DNA of 64,000 nucleotides from positions 17,989-81,988 of the forward strand of contig JAVSML010019038.1 of NCBI GenBank assembly GCA_038503035.1. The letters are read 5' to 3'. The first letter of the stretch is position 1; each line of letters starts with the position of its first letter. Positions 26,701 to 41,700 of the stretch are shown piece by piece. Below the pieces are notes generated by a model. That model worked only from the letters and a program-made list of their open reading frames with translations, ran no database searches and had not been told where the DNA came from. The stretch comes from Crocodylus rhombifer (Eukaryota > Chordata > Crocodylia > Crocodylidae). Position numbers and translations under genes: made by a program.

Positions 26701-29700
26701 TTCTCCAATACCCAGCCCCATGCGGTATTTGTAGTATTCCCTTCTCCACTCTCACAAATGTCTTGCAGAGGAGCCTATTTTAACAAGCTATCACTAGTTT
26801 ACCTTGGTTGCGCGTAACTTGGCTCAGTGTTGTTTGCTGTTTCCTTCCCCTCCTCCCCACAGGACGCATACTTTCTAAGTGCAGAGGAGTGCATCACAGC
26901 AGGGAACTTCCAGAACCAACAGCCCAACATATGTCGCCTGTCACCAGATGGACACTTTGGATCCAAGTTTGTCACTGTTGTGGCTACAGGTATGAGTGGG
27001 CACAGGGCTGTCCTGTCCTGGACTGCATCTTGACCTGACATCCTTCAGGTTGTCTCCCTTGAATCTTGGGAAAAGCTCTTTTTTGGAGTGTTCAAACTAA
27101 TCGTGTGCAATAGATTTCTCTTGTTCCATGTGCTAATGGAGCTGGACTGTTCTCAGCGGGAGCAGATAACAGAACAAGGAGCAATGGGGTCAAGTTGCAA
27201 CAAGGGAAGTTTAGGAACCAACTTCCAAGGAAAGTGGTGCTTGCTCCTACCCTGGGAGTCTTCAAAAGGAGGCTAGATAATCACCTTGCTGGGGTCATTT
27301 GACACCAGCGCTCTTTCCTGCCCATGGCAGGGGGTCAGACTTGATCTGCTCAGGTCCCTTCCGACCCTGCCAACTATGAAACTAGGTTGGATATCAGGAA
27401 AAAATTTCTCACCAGGAGCGTGGTGAAGCACTGGGACAGACTTCTTAGAGAGGTGGTGGACTCTCCATCCTTGGAGGTGTTTAAGACCCAGGTAGGCAAA
27501 GCCCTGGCTGGGATGATGTAGTTGGGGCTGGTCCTGCTTTGAACAGGGGTTGGACTAAAAGTGACCTCCTGAGCTCCCTTCCAGCCTTCATTGTCTATGA
27601 TTCTAATTGCAGCTTTTGCTGTATTTGATCCCTTAGGTCCCACTTCCTGATTAACCTCCTCTTAAGTTAGCTCCATATTAAGCATGGGAGAAGGCTAGAT
27701 GATTAGTGAAAGGCTGCCATGCATGGGACCGTTCCAGACCTGTTGTATCCAGTAACAAGATGGTACAAACAGTCTCCTGGAAAGTGTTGGGGAAACCATG
27801 CCCTGGCTTCCCAGGTGAATTATGTCCAGTCCCCCATCCACTTGGATGATAGAGACAGCATACAGTGCCACAAGACTGTAGGCGCCTTGGGAGTTTACTC
27901 TGCATGGTTCACAGTAAGGCATGTATCAGAATAAAGCAGTCTACATGCCTCCATCGCATTGGCTGCAGGGATCCCACAGAGAGCTCTTTCCAGCTCTTCT
28001 CTCCAAAGACCCCAGCAGGATGCTCTGCCACACATGGTCAATGCATGGGGATCTTGGCATGTGCTGGGGAAGTCGTAGCATTACAAATTCAATCTGCCCT
28101 TCAGCTCTGTGAGATGCCCCAGCTGTGTTCATTTAAGGCATCTCTGAAGCAGATTCCCCATGTTGTGTTTTGAATGATGAGAGAAAGCACAGCTTCCACA
28201 CAGCACCCACTATCAAGTGGGGTAGCCTGTTGCCTCCTTTGCTGAGCCCTGAGCTTCCAAACTAGGCCCCAGGCATTTTTCAGTAAAAAAGCCACCTTTT
28301 GCAGTCACCAGGCCCATGAGATCAGACAGCTGCCTGACACATTCCAGGTAGTTAAGCACATCAATCTTTCATTGCAAGATGAATGTTTATCTCTCTCTCT
28401 GGTGTTTTATTGAGGAATTTATCATTAGTCTTGTTCAGGTCTTCTTTGTGCTTCAGCTGATGGTTCATTTCTAGGAGCGTTTGCTCCAGAGCACTGCGTG
28501 ACAGGCTGGAAGTTGAAGGAGATGGGAACCGGTTTTCTTTCTCTGTTCCAGATAACTTCATTTCTTTTTCATTAAATCAGCACATCAGGGTTCTGTTTGA
28601 ATACTTGATTTCTTCCTTCTGCGCAATGTAAATCTAATTATGCAGTTTGTCTCAGCTGCTTTGCCTTTTTTTTAAATCCCCTTGGTAATTTTCATTTCCC
28701 ATAATAGATCCTAGGTCCACAGATAGCTCCACTGTCCTGCCATCTCTGTGCATTCAGTTCTCCTTCAGCTTATGTTCTAATGGTGCACAAGGTGTGATCC
28801 ATGGTAGCTGCAGCTAGTCTCAGTTTCCAGGCTTTCGTGTTGTAAGAGTCTTTCCAGTTTTTCATGAGGAGTTGGGTCGGGTTGCCTAGTTTGTGTTACC
28901 ATGTGGTCAGCCTATGTTGTTGCACTCTGGAATTTGCAATATAAACCTTAATGCCAAGTGCACAGATATCTAACAGAGCTGTTGAGAAGACTGCACACTG
29001 TAGTACTCTGGAGAAGCCTCGACCCATGCTAGTTTGAGGACCAAAGGAGTAGCTACTTTAGCATGGCACTTTCCCCAGCTACTACCCCAGCATGGTGTTA
29101 TGGGCCCTACTGTGTCCTGAACTGAGTTGTGCAGAGCTTTGGTACACAGAGGGGACTACAGGGCTCTGACTAGAGGCCCCGGTATTGACGTCTTGGCCCC
29201 ATTTAAGTACTGGTAAAAACCCAGGGCTTCACTCCAGTAAATGCCCTTGAAATAGTGCACAGTCTAAAGTAACATAGGGAACATAGGGAATTCTTACCTG
29301 AATGCACCTCCAATATAGCCAGCCGTGCTCACCAGTGGGCGAGTAGTTGGTTCAGGTCACATTGCCTCTCCACAGTGGCTTGCTCCAGTGTGCCAAGTGG
29401 TGTCTCTCACTTCTAGGTGGTCCCGACAACCAGGTCCACTTTGAGGGTTACCAGGTCTCCAACCAGTGTATGGCGCTGGTGCGGGATGAATGCTTGCTGC
29501 CGTGCCGGGATGCACCAGAGCTTGGCTACGCAAAGGAGTCCAGCAGCGAGCAGTACGTGCCTGATGTGTTCTACAAGGTGAGAGGTGGGAGCTGGCAGGA
29601 GGAATCTGGAGGGAGAGCGGTGGGGAGATGACAGGAAAAGTTCTGGGCCTGGAGTGAGCCTGTCCTGCTGGGCTGAGGGCAGCTCTGAGGTCCCAGGATG

Positions 29701-32700
29701 CTTTCAGCAGTAACTGGTCACCACGTGGACATGGTGATTGTGTGAGCTCCTTTTTCCCCTCTTGTAAAAGTGCTCTTTGGGTCTCTAGTACAGTGGTAAC
29801 GACAGGATCTCCCACTTCTAAGCGGAGGCTGCAGGGATCTGCCTCGTGACTGGAGTCAGCACCCTGAAGTAACTGCGTGCCTGGCACTCCTTGGCTGTCA
29901 GCCGCGCCACTATGTGGGAGGGTTTGAGTTTAATTCCCAACTGCATATATTTGCCTCCACCTCTGCCAGTGAGGTTTACCTGGCAGGTGCACTCTAGCAA
30001 AATACTGTAGTGGTAAAAACAGCAAGGGCTAAACACAAGGGTGAGGGATCTTTTTTGCTGTACACTATGTTTTTGAGGTGCCTACAGAGGAGCAGCTGCC
30101 ACTGAACCTTAACACAGCAAGCACTAAGGTGGGAAATACAGCCATTGGGCCTGCAAGAGGAAAGATGCAGCCCCTCCCACCCAACAGAAGGGGAACTTGT
30201 AGTCTGTTGAGTGCAGGAGCAGGGGACAAGGAGTTAGCAGACTTGTTACAGGGTAGGAATACAGCTTTGGCTTCTCCCATCTGTCTTTGCTAACATTAGT
30301 GCCTGCTAGTGGATCCCAGGCCTCAGCTGGAGAGCATGTTCCAGACCCCTGGGACGCTTCATTAGTGCTGTAGTGGGACCTCCTGCATGTGCAGAGGGTG
30401 TTGCTCTAAATGCAGCTTGTTAGCAACGAGCCAGCCTTCCAGGGCCACTCGACAGTTGTTCCCAGAGCCTGTCAAACCTCTTGCAGCTGCAGAGTCAGGT
30501 TGGCAGTGTAGTAGCAGGACCTCTGGTGAGCAGAACAAAGCTGCTGCTCAGGAATTTGCTTTGCTGCCTCCTGGTGCTTCGTGAGCAAGGATGGGAGAAA
30601 TAATGAATGGGTCTTGCAGGTATGATCTTGTGTGTCCCAAAGTCAGGAGAATCCAAGATGAGGAAACAACACCTGCTCGGTGAACATCTTTGAGGGTTTG
30701 CCCCAGGTCCCTCTTGATGCCCGCAGTCACCTTGCTCTCACGTCCCCCCAATAGCTGTGGAACCCTTTGCAACCAGCCTTCTTCATCTCTCAGGCAGTCT
30801 TCTCCCATGCCAAGCGTGCACTGTTAAGCTGGTGTATGTCCTCAGCCACTTGCCATCAGCACACAGGAGGCTTCCACACGCTGACCAGCTGATGGCCCTT
30901 TTGGCAACTTGTTATGGGCCCAACATAAGTGCAATGATGCCTAATGGTGCGGTTGTACCTGGCCAGAATAGGAGGGCACCGCCTGCCGTGAGTACAAACC
31001 CAGCATGCAGGGCTTCAGCTTGGAACAAACAGATTAGGAGAGAGGCACACCAAGCTGTGCCTCTACCTCTGCTTTCTAAATGAGTGTGGGCCTGGAACAG
31101 GAGCTGAAGGGCTCTGCATTGCATGCTCTGCCTGTCCCTGGTGATCAGAGCAGCAGGCAGCCAGTGGGTGTTCCAGCAAGTTCTCACTCCTGGTTTTAAT
31201 CTGAAGCCGTGGAAGTAAACAAAATGCTTGCAGATGACTCTGGTATTATGCAGCCATTTCCGGGAACCAGTGAATCACTGGGTCAGGCTCCAGATTATTT
31301 CATAGATTTTATAGCTCCTGCCCATATTTGCCTCTGTCCTGCCATCCCATAGGAAGGCTGGAGGACTGGGCTAGTGGGTGTCATTGTGCTTTAGACTGAA
31401 ACATGCTTGGATGCAACAGCGCTTGTATTTTGGAACGTTTTTAACTTGAGGGAAAGCTTAGTTGCTCCTGCTTTTAGAGACCTTCTGGGTCTCATTAAAT
31501 GCAGAAGGCCTGAGGTCAGAGACACTACCTCATGGCTGTTGGGCTGGTGACAGCAACCTTGGCAAGGCCTCACTGAAGCGTTACACGGGGGTGGAGGTCC
31601 TGATGGTGTTTGGCCTTGCTGTGAGAAGACAAAAGTCCTTCAGCTGCGTACCCAGTGCCAGAGCCCTGCAGTAGCTGGGCAGCATTCAGCTTGGTATCTG
31701 TTTTCTCTCCCCCCGACTTGCATCAGTGGCTTTTTGCTTCCTGCCCTGGGCTGTTGCCTTGCGCTCTTAAGCAGTTGTCGCATCTCATCTCAGGCGGCTG
31801 TTTCAGTAGCAAAAGAAAGTAATCCATATATTTAGATGTGGCTTGTGAATATCTGCTTGAAAAGCACTTTAGGAGGAAGTATACATTTATTATGATTGGA
31901 TGAGAACCAGCATTTATGTAGCATGGGATATTTATAGAACAACCTTAGCTCCAAATACCAAAGAAGCGGTTGAACTCTTGTATCCGTGAGTTGGGTGAGA
32001 GGATCGATGCACCCAAGACATTTGCCCACAGAAAAAGGCAGTTGCATGTAGAACTGGAGCAATGTACAGCAGCTGCCCTGCTGCCATCTGCTTGATGCCC
32101 AGGGAGGAGATCTGGTGTCTTTGCCCCTAATGGGTGTCATCTTTGTGTCTGAAATAACTTTCAGAAATGTCTGGATTAGTAGGGAAGGCTGCGGCAGGGA
32201 TCAAAGCCACACAGCTGGGAAGCATTACGGAGAGCGTGGCAGGTTGGAGGACTTTGGCAAGCAGAAACAGAGGTGCTGCAAGGGGAACTAAGAGCCCTCT
32301 TCAGTCATTGAGCTGGCGTGCATCAAGATGTGTTCGCGGGATGGGGTCAGAGCTAGCAGGGCCCTCGGCATGTGCTGCAGCTGCTGCTGCTGAGGTTCCC
32401 ACGTGAACGAGCGTGACGCAGCTCGGTGACCCATCAGCTGCAGGTGTGTCTTAAATAACACAGCAACGGGAAAACGCATGGCACCGGGATTGCCCTGGTT
32501 TGGAAAGGGAAGTACTTGCTGAAGCCTCTGGGCAAGCGGCTCCTGCATGTCTTTCCCATTCACTTCATGCTGGACTCTCGCCCTACTGCTGCTCACAGAA
32601 AACTTCCGCTCAGCCTTGGCAGCACAGCGCTCTGAGTAGGGAGATTCATTCCCTGGCACGTGAAGGCTGTAGGTTTGCTCCAGAGCTTTTAGGACTAGGG

Positions 32701-35700
32701 ATATAAATTACTCTGCTAAATAGCTTTTCCTGCCTTCATCAGCCTGGAAGGGAAAAACCCCCACAGGGGTCGAGCTGGGGCTTTCTGGGTGTCCCAGTGC
32801 TGTGTTTGGTAAGGCTGGAGCACTGGGTAACCCGCATCTAGCCTGGCTGGCACTCCTTAGCCCCTTCTCCTTCCAGACAGACTTCCCAAGGAGCCTCCCT
32901 TCTCCGGACACAGGGGCAGGCAGTCAGGTGGTAGCCGTTGGGCGCATAGTGCTAGAAACAATGTCACGTTCACCTCCTGTATAGTTCATTTTTCAACCGG
33001 ATGAGCTGCAGGAAGATTCCTCTTGGGATCAGAGTTGTCGAAGCCTTGGGTTTGTTCTGGTAAAAGTCCTTGCCTTCTGCCTTGAAGCAGACTCCTCCGC
33101 CTGGTCCCATCTGGTTCTGGGAAATAAGTCTCTCCTTCTCCCCCATTCCTCCCCCCTCCTCACCTGGAAGCAGGGCCCTGCGCATATGTTTAAGGCTGCC
33201 TGCGTGCTGTGCTTGTGTCCGTGGCTGCATGGTGCATAGGTGCTGCAGGCTCCTCGAGTTCTCTCAGCGCAGCTGCTGAGTTCACGACTTTCCATGACGG
33301 AGCTGGCGTCTGATTGCACACCCCAGCAGGCTCTGGGCTGCAGAGCTCTCTTGAAGTCTGTCGCAACACCGCAGGACTCTTGCTCCAGACTATTTCATGG
33401 CTGTCTTGGCATTCCATCCAGTGGAGCGAAGAGAGCGCGCGCCGAGTTTTATGGACCCTTTGAAGCATCTGAATGGCAGTGTTGTTAGCGCTTTCGCAGG
33501 ATATGGCGGCTGTGTTGTGTTCAGGCATGTACCTGTGATCTCACCAGCAGACCCAGTGATGTCATGCTTGCAAGCAGTTAGGTTTTACGGCTGCAGGGGA
33601 GTCGAGGTGAAAGCCCTTCCCCATGGCACGTGCATCACTGGAGGGACCTTCGCACATCATATTGCAGGCTCTTAGGTCTGGCTTTCACATTTGGCCTCAA
33701 CCAGCATTTCGGCCTCAGCGCATCTGCTGGTGGACCTGGGTTTCAGCTCAGGGAAACGCAGTTTCATCCAGGCCGTGGCCCAACTGGGAGCAGTTTGCAG
33801 CTTTTTACGGAGGCCAAATAGGATTACGAGCCCTCATCTTCTCCTTGCCCAGACTGCGTTACGGGTGCTTGGTGGGGAGCAGCCTTCCCGGTCGGTTGGA
33901 GAGGCCCCTTCCTGGAAGTCTGATAACTGCATTCCTTGCAGGGGTACCTCACAGCTGATTTATTGGAGGGACCCTCACTAGTTATGGTGACGGGAGCTGC
34001 TGGAGCAACCAGAATATTGAGGAGCCTTCTCTGAAGGGCCAGTAATATGCTTTGCTCTCTTAGGATGCAAACAGGCATGGTATTTGTCCTGGGATAAGCC
34101 ATTTTATCCCAGCACAAAGTGCAGTCATTCAGACACCCATGTCCATTGTCCTAGGATAAATCCTGGAAAGGTTCTCAGTGTAAGAAATACTAACAGTTCA
34201 TCCAGCGATGTAGCAAAATGCACCTGTGCAGTTATCTTCAGATTGCATCGCTGAACCCGTGGCAGAAAGGCGACAATGCATTCAGCCACTCACTGCACTA
34301 AACCTTGATTAGAAGGGCGATGTGTGTGCATGCCAGTCCCGGGATGGCTCGTGTTCTGGGACAAGCACAGGCACAACTTCTTGAGGGACAGATGCAATGT
34401 CTCTTCCTACCTTGCTCTTCTGCAGGGGTGAATGGTGCTGAGAGGCCTCGTAAGGTCTGAGCCAGAGTGTGGACCAAGTGACATTGCCATGTGTCACCTT
34501 GAATCTCATACCTCAAAGATTCTCCCAGGTTGCAAAGGAGGCTCCCCTCAGACTCGAGTGCTCTCCCCAACCTGGGATAACCTTGTGGGAGGCTGGAAGG
34601 AGATGGGTAGCCACCTTGTTGTGGGAGCTTGCCACAGTAGTTAGCTTGCAGTGGTAAAAAACTTGATGGAAATTCAGAGGTTGCCCTGCGTGAGCTGCCC
34701 GGAGAGACCCTTTTTGTCATCACTGCCTGGCCTGTGCAGGAAGTACTTCTGGTGCCCAGAGGCCCTTAGCCCATCTTTAAATGCTGCCTAGATTTGTATG
34801 TAGCACCTCAGCCATGATTAAATAATGCAGAGCAGGCTGCATGGATTTGCATGTCCTCACTGTCCTTAGACTATTTGCACAGTTGGGGGTGATAACAAGC
34901 TATCCTCATGTTCAGTAGGTGCCGGTGTTTGCACACAGGGCTCTGTCAATAACTCCCGCTGGCATCGGCCTGCTGCTAATTGTACGGACTGGTTCCAGAA
35001 AGGATCCTGGGAGTCCCAAAAAGAGCCCAGATGTGGAGTGCAGCATGTGTCAGCAGAAGCTGGACAACAAGTTGGGGCTCCTGGGTTTGGTTTGTGGCTT
35101 TCTGATCTGCTGCAGGACTGTAGATAAACGTCTTTTCCTTTGAACCATGAGCTTCCCCTCTGTAAAGTGAGGTGTAAACCCATAGGAGCTGGAAAGCAGC
35201 ATTGGAGCAAGCGCAGCCCCTCGTGAGGCCAGAAGCTTTGGCAAACCCCACAGTGATACGAGCAGAGCAAACCCAGGGCGTCTTGATCGTGTGAGGGCAG
35301 CCCCAGGGGAACGAGAGGTCTTGGAGGCTGCTCAGCTCTGGGAACAAGGTTCTCTGGTCCATTTAAGAAGGAGTGACCCTCAAACTTGCCCTCATCCTCA
35401 AGCAGATTGTGGTATCTGAAAACGCTTTGAGCCGAGCCTGCGATGCCACGCTCCCCAATGCGCTTCGGCACTCGCGGTCCTGCCGCCAGCGGATTCACGG
35501 CCTTCTTGCGCAGAGACGAAAGCTACAGCCTGTTCGGTCGAGCCGTGCTGAAAGCATCCTAATCACAGGCACCGATCTCCCCTCCTGTCTCCAGCATGAT
35601 TCACGGCCGGTTCCTTTGAGGCCTTCTGCTTGATTTCTCTCCAGATGCTGCGTAGACTCGTGCCTTCATTAACTCCTTGCTGCCCCTTTTTTGGAGCCAC

Positions 35701-38700
35701 TGCCGCAAAGCACGGCTCGTATCCTGGTGCAGGCACTGGCAGCCTCGAGTTCCCAAGCCTCAGTAATAACGCACCACATGTGCAGAGCAAGGCTGCGGAG
35801 GCCCTGGCGACTGCCAGATTCAGATGAAGATGTGTCTCTCCCAGCAATGTTCCCAGCTTGACATTTGTTAAGGCCTATAAAATGTAATTGCCTAATAAAA
35901 TGGCACCCGGGGGTTGGCGGAGTGTGGGGGGAGGTGGGTGCCGGCTCCGCTCATAGCGGAGGGGGGCACAGATGCCTCCTGTAGCTCAGGGAAGTTGGGT
36001 TTCACTTTGGTAGTAACAATTTAGAGAAGCTCTTTAAGGCCTGAGTAGCATGACATTAAAAAAGGAGGCATTTAACATGGAAATCCCCAGAGGCACAGAT
36101 TAAAACGAACAGGTGCTGGAAAAATGTTTCTGCATATTAGAACTTAATTAGATTTGAAAACGAATTCCAGATGGGCTAATTATGTGTGAGTTGTTGCAGG
36201 TTCTTTCTTGCCGGGGCAGGAGTGTGTTTGGGAAGCTGATTGAGCCTGATTGGATTTGATTCCTGACGCACTCTCGCAGTATCGCCGAGCTCTGGAAACA
36301 GGCCGGCTCTCGGGGCCTGTGATCCCCCGCTGCTCCTGTCAGAGCCACAGAGATCTAAGGGCGCGAGCCACCGGGCTTGTTGCTAAAATAACCACAGGGC
36401 CAACAACCTGTCACGTTCAAGGAGAAGAGATCCTTATCAAGACTGCCTTTAAAGAGAGCTTCAAAGGCGGGCAGGTGGATTCTTCAAAGGGAGCTCTTTC
36501 TAGGGACATCTGATGTGCAAGGAACTGCGGGCTGCTGTTGTCTCCAGCGTGCCCAGGCGAGCGTCCGACCGGTCTTGGGACTACGGAGTGTGAGAGCAAG
36601 GTGCTGGCTACAGCACTGCATGCTTGTTTCCTGTCAAGGCTAAAGTAACCGCGAAGCAGTGAGGGAGCAGGGTTGGCATGCACAGAGATGGGAAAGAAAG
36701 CTTTCACCAGGCTGGGGCCAGGGCAGCGCTTCTCCCAAGTCTGTTGCTTTTGAAGGCACCATCTTAGGCACACTTTCCAGCATCCTAGAGTGGACCCACT
36801 CTAACTGTGTTGCTTGGGTAGGCGGGGGGCAGAGTTCATGGCCTTCACACCTTGCTTCCTGGCACTGGCTTGAAGCGTGCAGAGGGAGAGGGGTGGCTGA
36901 ATCTGCTTAGCAGTCAGTGGGATCTGCCTCCCAGCCACGCTGGCGTTCGAAAGCTTAGCAAATGTAAACTTTTATGTAAGGTCTCTGATTGGAAATTATG
37001 GATGTATAATTTATATATGGCTCGATGAATGATTTATAACATGTTAAGTGATGATTTAGGTAGAAAATACAGCCCCCTCTTACAGAATCTTTAATGAAAT
37101 GTGTCAGTTCTTATGAATTTATTTCTGAAGCCGTGTTTGAACTCAGCATGTTTGACATAAATCAAGTCTAATTGTCATTTTGTGATTAATGAACATATGC
37201 TGGCCGTTTTTCTCCATAATTAAACTTTATGTTCAATTCATCTGGCAAAGCAAAACAAGTTGAGGTTCTCACATGGAGCTTTTTCAGGGCCGTGTGTTTT
37301 GGACAAAGCGGTTGGTTTTCCATAGTCATGAACACCAGTGGTTTCATCAGAGACGCTGGTGGTTGGCTTGGTGGGGCATCCTGGGCCGGAAGTCAGCCGT
37401 GTGTTTCCCCCGGAGTGGCAAAAGGGCTATTTTTTAATACTGAACATGGCACCTTCACCCTTCGCCCACAGAGATCCCTGCTGGACCTCTCTGAGGAGCA
37501 GAGTAGCTGCGTGAAGGACGGTTCTTATAACCAGAGCGGCCTTAAGACAGCTCTGCATCTGCTTTCCTCCTGGTGACAAAGAGCCCAGTAAAAAGACAGG
37601 CCTCAAAGTGCTTTTCTGTATTTCTTCTAGGTCTGCTGCCAGAGTCTGTGTGCCATCTATCCTGCGCTGCCTCTGTGCTGTTCAGTAACAAACTCTTCTT
37701 CTTTCAGGACATAGACAAGTTTGGCAACGAGATCACCCAGCTGGCCCGCCCACTGCCTGTCGAGTACCTGATCATAGATGTAAGTACCCACGTGCTACCT
37801 GCTTGTTAGCATCGGGACGCAGAGTCCAGCCCCTCCTGCACCACAAACCCTTTAGACAAATTCAGGAGCTCTGAGGGGTAAATCCTCACTGGCTTTCTGG
37901 AGCTCGCTCCTATTGGGCTAAGCTGGGCAGTGCAGCCGGCAGCTGCCTGTGGGTAGTTGTAGTGCCCTGTAGGTGGGCAGGGTTTTGATGCCGTAGAAGT
38001 ACACTGGCATCCTCAGTACTCACTGCTGAGCACCTCTCTGTATTTGCAAGTGCATCATTTGCACGAAATGAAGGAAGCGGCCAGCCCCATAGACCTGCTA
38101 GGCATTGCATCACCAGGAGCCAATTAGGACGCTCCCTTGGTCTCTTCACAGCAGTAATTAAGAATGTGCTGCTTAGCATGGCCCCTAGGTGGGCTGGATT
38201 TATGCTCTGAAAACACCTTGTGCCTCCCCGTGGGGAAGGAACCCCAGTCTGAGCATGCAGGGCCCATCTCCGGGTCTTGAGCTGGGGTGTTTCCTGGGAG
38301 GGTCGGTCCCCTGAAGGGCAGTTGGCCTGAGAGCCCCATCCAGTTCAGAAGCCTTGCCAAGGCCATGGGGAGCAGCATTAAAATCCTGCTGCTGCCTTTC
38401 AGTTTTAATGGGAGCTTTACTGCCTGAGAGCAGGAGGCAGGGAATTCAGACGGCAGCAAGTATCGTGGGAGCTGGTGCAGTGCCAGCAACAATTAAACCC
38501 ATTCAGAGCACAGGGCAGCTGCCACCAGCGCAAATCTGCGGCATCCCAAGCACGGCGCTGGGAAAGCTCCAGTGTGGGGAGCTGGCAGGCTGAGGGCTCA
38601 CGTTCGCTCTTCCCCTTCTCCGCGTAGCATCCGCCGCTGCGCGTGTTCCTTGTTAGCTGTGCACGCACTGCGGGCCTAGTTGTCCACTTTGCATGGTGAA

Positions 38701-41700
38701 ATACCACGTTCAGGATAGCGGGCTCTGGTGTTTGCCCCTGCAGCTGCCCCAGCCCAGTCGACAGCCCGGGAACGTATTTATTACCCGAGCAATCCAGGCA
38801 TCTGTTTCTGGACTACCTGGGGTGTAATTAAGCTGGAAACAGATTGACAGAACAGACACTGAGGAGGAGCCTGGGGTGATGGAGAGCTGAGTTTCTGAAA
38901 TGTCTTGTTTTCTGAAAAGCCAGTGTCCCTCCTGCTAACATCGCAATGCAAACCCTTTCTGCCTCTCACCTCAGTTCTGGACAGCATGGATTTGTGATTG
39001 AAAAGCCCTTTGTTAATGCGTCTTCAAAGGGATTGGGTGTGAAGGCACCTCGCTAGCCCATCCCATGGGTTTCAAGGAGAGACTCAGGTGTGGCCTGGCT
39101 TATTGGCTGCCCAGTTGCAAAGGGGGGGAGCCGTTCGTGTGCTCCTGGGATTTCACACATTCAGCTCCATGTAGGTCAGCACACGAGGCACAGAGCAGCA
39201 GGCAGCATGTTGGCACTAGAGGGCTCTGTTATGCCATGGGAGACTTTCCAGGGCCTGGCCACCACTGGCAGAAGCCTGCGAGCAAAGTCCCTGAGAACTC
39301 AGGGGAGGATGGGGAGTCCTGGGCAAGGCAACAAGGGCACTTCGCAAGATTGGGAGCAGGCATTTATGCCAAGCCGGGGAGAGGGGAGGGGGCTCTTCCC
39401 ACGCTGAGACGTGTGATTGCAGTGGAGGAGCATCCTCAGGGCTTGTGCTGCTGTGTTCCTGGTGGCTGCACCCTGCACTGGAAGCGCCCCTTCTTGGCAT
39501 CACACCAGAGCGAGGCAGATGGACGCAGCCAGGGCCTCTCTGCCAGCAGCTCCCTGAAGCCATTCGTCCTTCTTGGCATAAAAAACCCAGAATGAGCCTC
39601 CTTCAGCTTCACCAGCAATAGGTTCCTCTTCCATTGGTTGCCAGACCAGAGATATGTTTGTGGATGCCTGCCCCAAGCCGGGGAAAAGGGGAGCACAGGG
39701 AAGACCTGTTAGTTAGGGCCAGATCATGTGGCCTGAGCCATCCACACCCACACAACTTGCGAGAGTAGCATCCAGCCAGGAGCACCCAGCTCTCAGAGCC
39801 GTGGCCTGGCCTGTCCCCTCCCCAGGTCATGCAGCTCCACACAACATCGCCACAATTCTCACACGTTCTGCTTTGGGTTTTCAGATCACTACCACCTTCC
39901 CCAAGGATCCGGTTTACACTTTTTCCATTTCGCAAAGCCCGTTCCCCATCGAGAACCGCGACGTGCTGGGGGAGACGCAGGTGAGGAGGTCCAGACGTGT
40001 GCGCGGTAGCCGCATGCCCCTGTGCCAGTGTGTAGGTTGCTGCCCGCCTCTCGTTCGCCTCTTCACCTCTGACAGGGCTGGGGCAGGCTGCGTGCAGCCC
40101 CCTGCACCCCCTCGTTGCCGGACTGCTGGCACTCAGAGAACTTTGGCTGTGTTCTCTGAACCGATCTGAAGAGCCTGAAATGTTTCTTCCGCTGAAAGAG
40201 ATCCCAGATAGCGCTGAGCGGAGACAGCTGCTAACCGGCCTGAACCACATGTGAGCTGGCAAGAAACAGCACAGACCCTGGGTTTTTTTCAAGTAGCAAC
40301 GTGGGTTTTCTCAGAAAAGGGTCTCCGTGGAAAGGGGCAGGTTCTCTCCGAGGTGGGCCATGCAGCGCGCTCCTGTCCACTGCCTTCAGCGTCTAGGATT
40401 CGTGGGGTTAGGAGATCTGGGGAATGCAGCAGTTGCACAGACCCTGAGAGCCCTTTTCTGGGGTTCAGTAAGCCACCGTTCAGTGGAACGGCAAAGTCCT
40501 GTTTGTTGCTTGGCGGAGGGGCTGACCTCTGGGGTTCTCCTTCCCATCTCTGCAGGATTTCCACAGCCTGGCCACGTACCTGTCCCAGAACACGTCCTCT
40601 GTGTTCCTAGACGTCATCTCCGATTTCCACCTGCTCCTTTTCCTGGTCACCAACGAGGTCATGCCTCTGCGGGTAGGTAATGGGAGGGAAGCCATCCTGG
40701 CTAATGCCCAGAGCACCTAGTGCTTTTAACAAGCACTGGGTTACAGACTGGGGCTGAGCTGCCCTGGGCTAGTAACCACAGCCGGGCCCTGCTCTGCACA
40801 GAGGGAGGAAAGCACTGCCTGGCTGTCAGCCTGGGGCAGGTTGAGAAAATGCAACTTTATTAGAGGAACGATAGTGGAAAACAGTAGGGCAGGAGCTGTG
40901 AGCACAGGGATTCCAGCTCGGGCCCGCCTGTTTCCCAGCACCGAGTGGGCGGCGACTGCTAGCCTAGAGCCAGGCTGCAGAGAGCAATTTGGCTGAAGGA
41001 GCTGGAGCTGGAATTGCTGAGAGCTCTCCGGAGCAGAAATTCCTGTCGTGATGATAACGAGATGGGAGCCGCTGATGGCGGCGAGGCCAGCGACTTCCTC
41101 GCTTTGCAGCTCGGGCTTTATTGGCTTGGCCCCGGGAGCTTGGCAGTGCCCCAGGCCCAGCACTGACATCTGTTCCACGCGCTCCTTCGCGCTGGAATCG
41201 TTGTGCCATGTGTTTTCCGGAGGCTTCGGGCCCCACGTGGACGGAGCATGTGCAGAGCAGCTGGGCTGCCCATGGGCGGCTGGAGATCAGGGCCAAGCAG
41301 AGGGCCCTTGCATGGCCAGTAGTTTCATAGTAGCTAGAGTCGGAAGGGACCTAGGAAGATTACCTAGTCTGACCCCCTGCCTTGGCAGGAAAGAGCACCG
41401 GGGTCAGATGACCCCGGCAAGGTGCTCATCTAACTTCCTTTTAAAAATCCCCAGGCTAGGAGCCTGCACCACTTCCCCTGGAAGCCGGTTCCAGGCCCTA
41501 GCCGCCCTGACTGTGAAGTAGCGCCTCCTAGTATCTAATCTAAACCTACCCTCCGCCAGCTTGTGACCGTTATTCCTGGTCACTCCTGGCAGCGCACGGG
41601 GGAACAGGGACTCCCCCAATACCTGCTGATCCCCCCTGACCAGTTTGTAGCAGGCCACAAGGTCCCCCCTTAACCTTCTCTTGTGGAGGCTAAACAGGTT

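Noticed and set aside
34866..35498. Minus-strand 210-residue frame in NPLOC4 intron 12
   Set aside because: No domain, no splice context, and amino-acid composition of translated non-coding DNA.
39609..40292. Minus-strand 227-residue frame over NPLOC4 exon 14
   Set aside because: It is antisense to a confirmed exon, and its residues show no recognisable domain.
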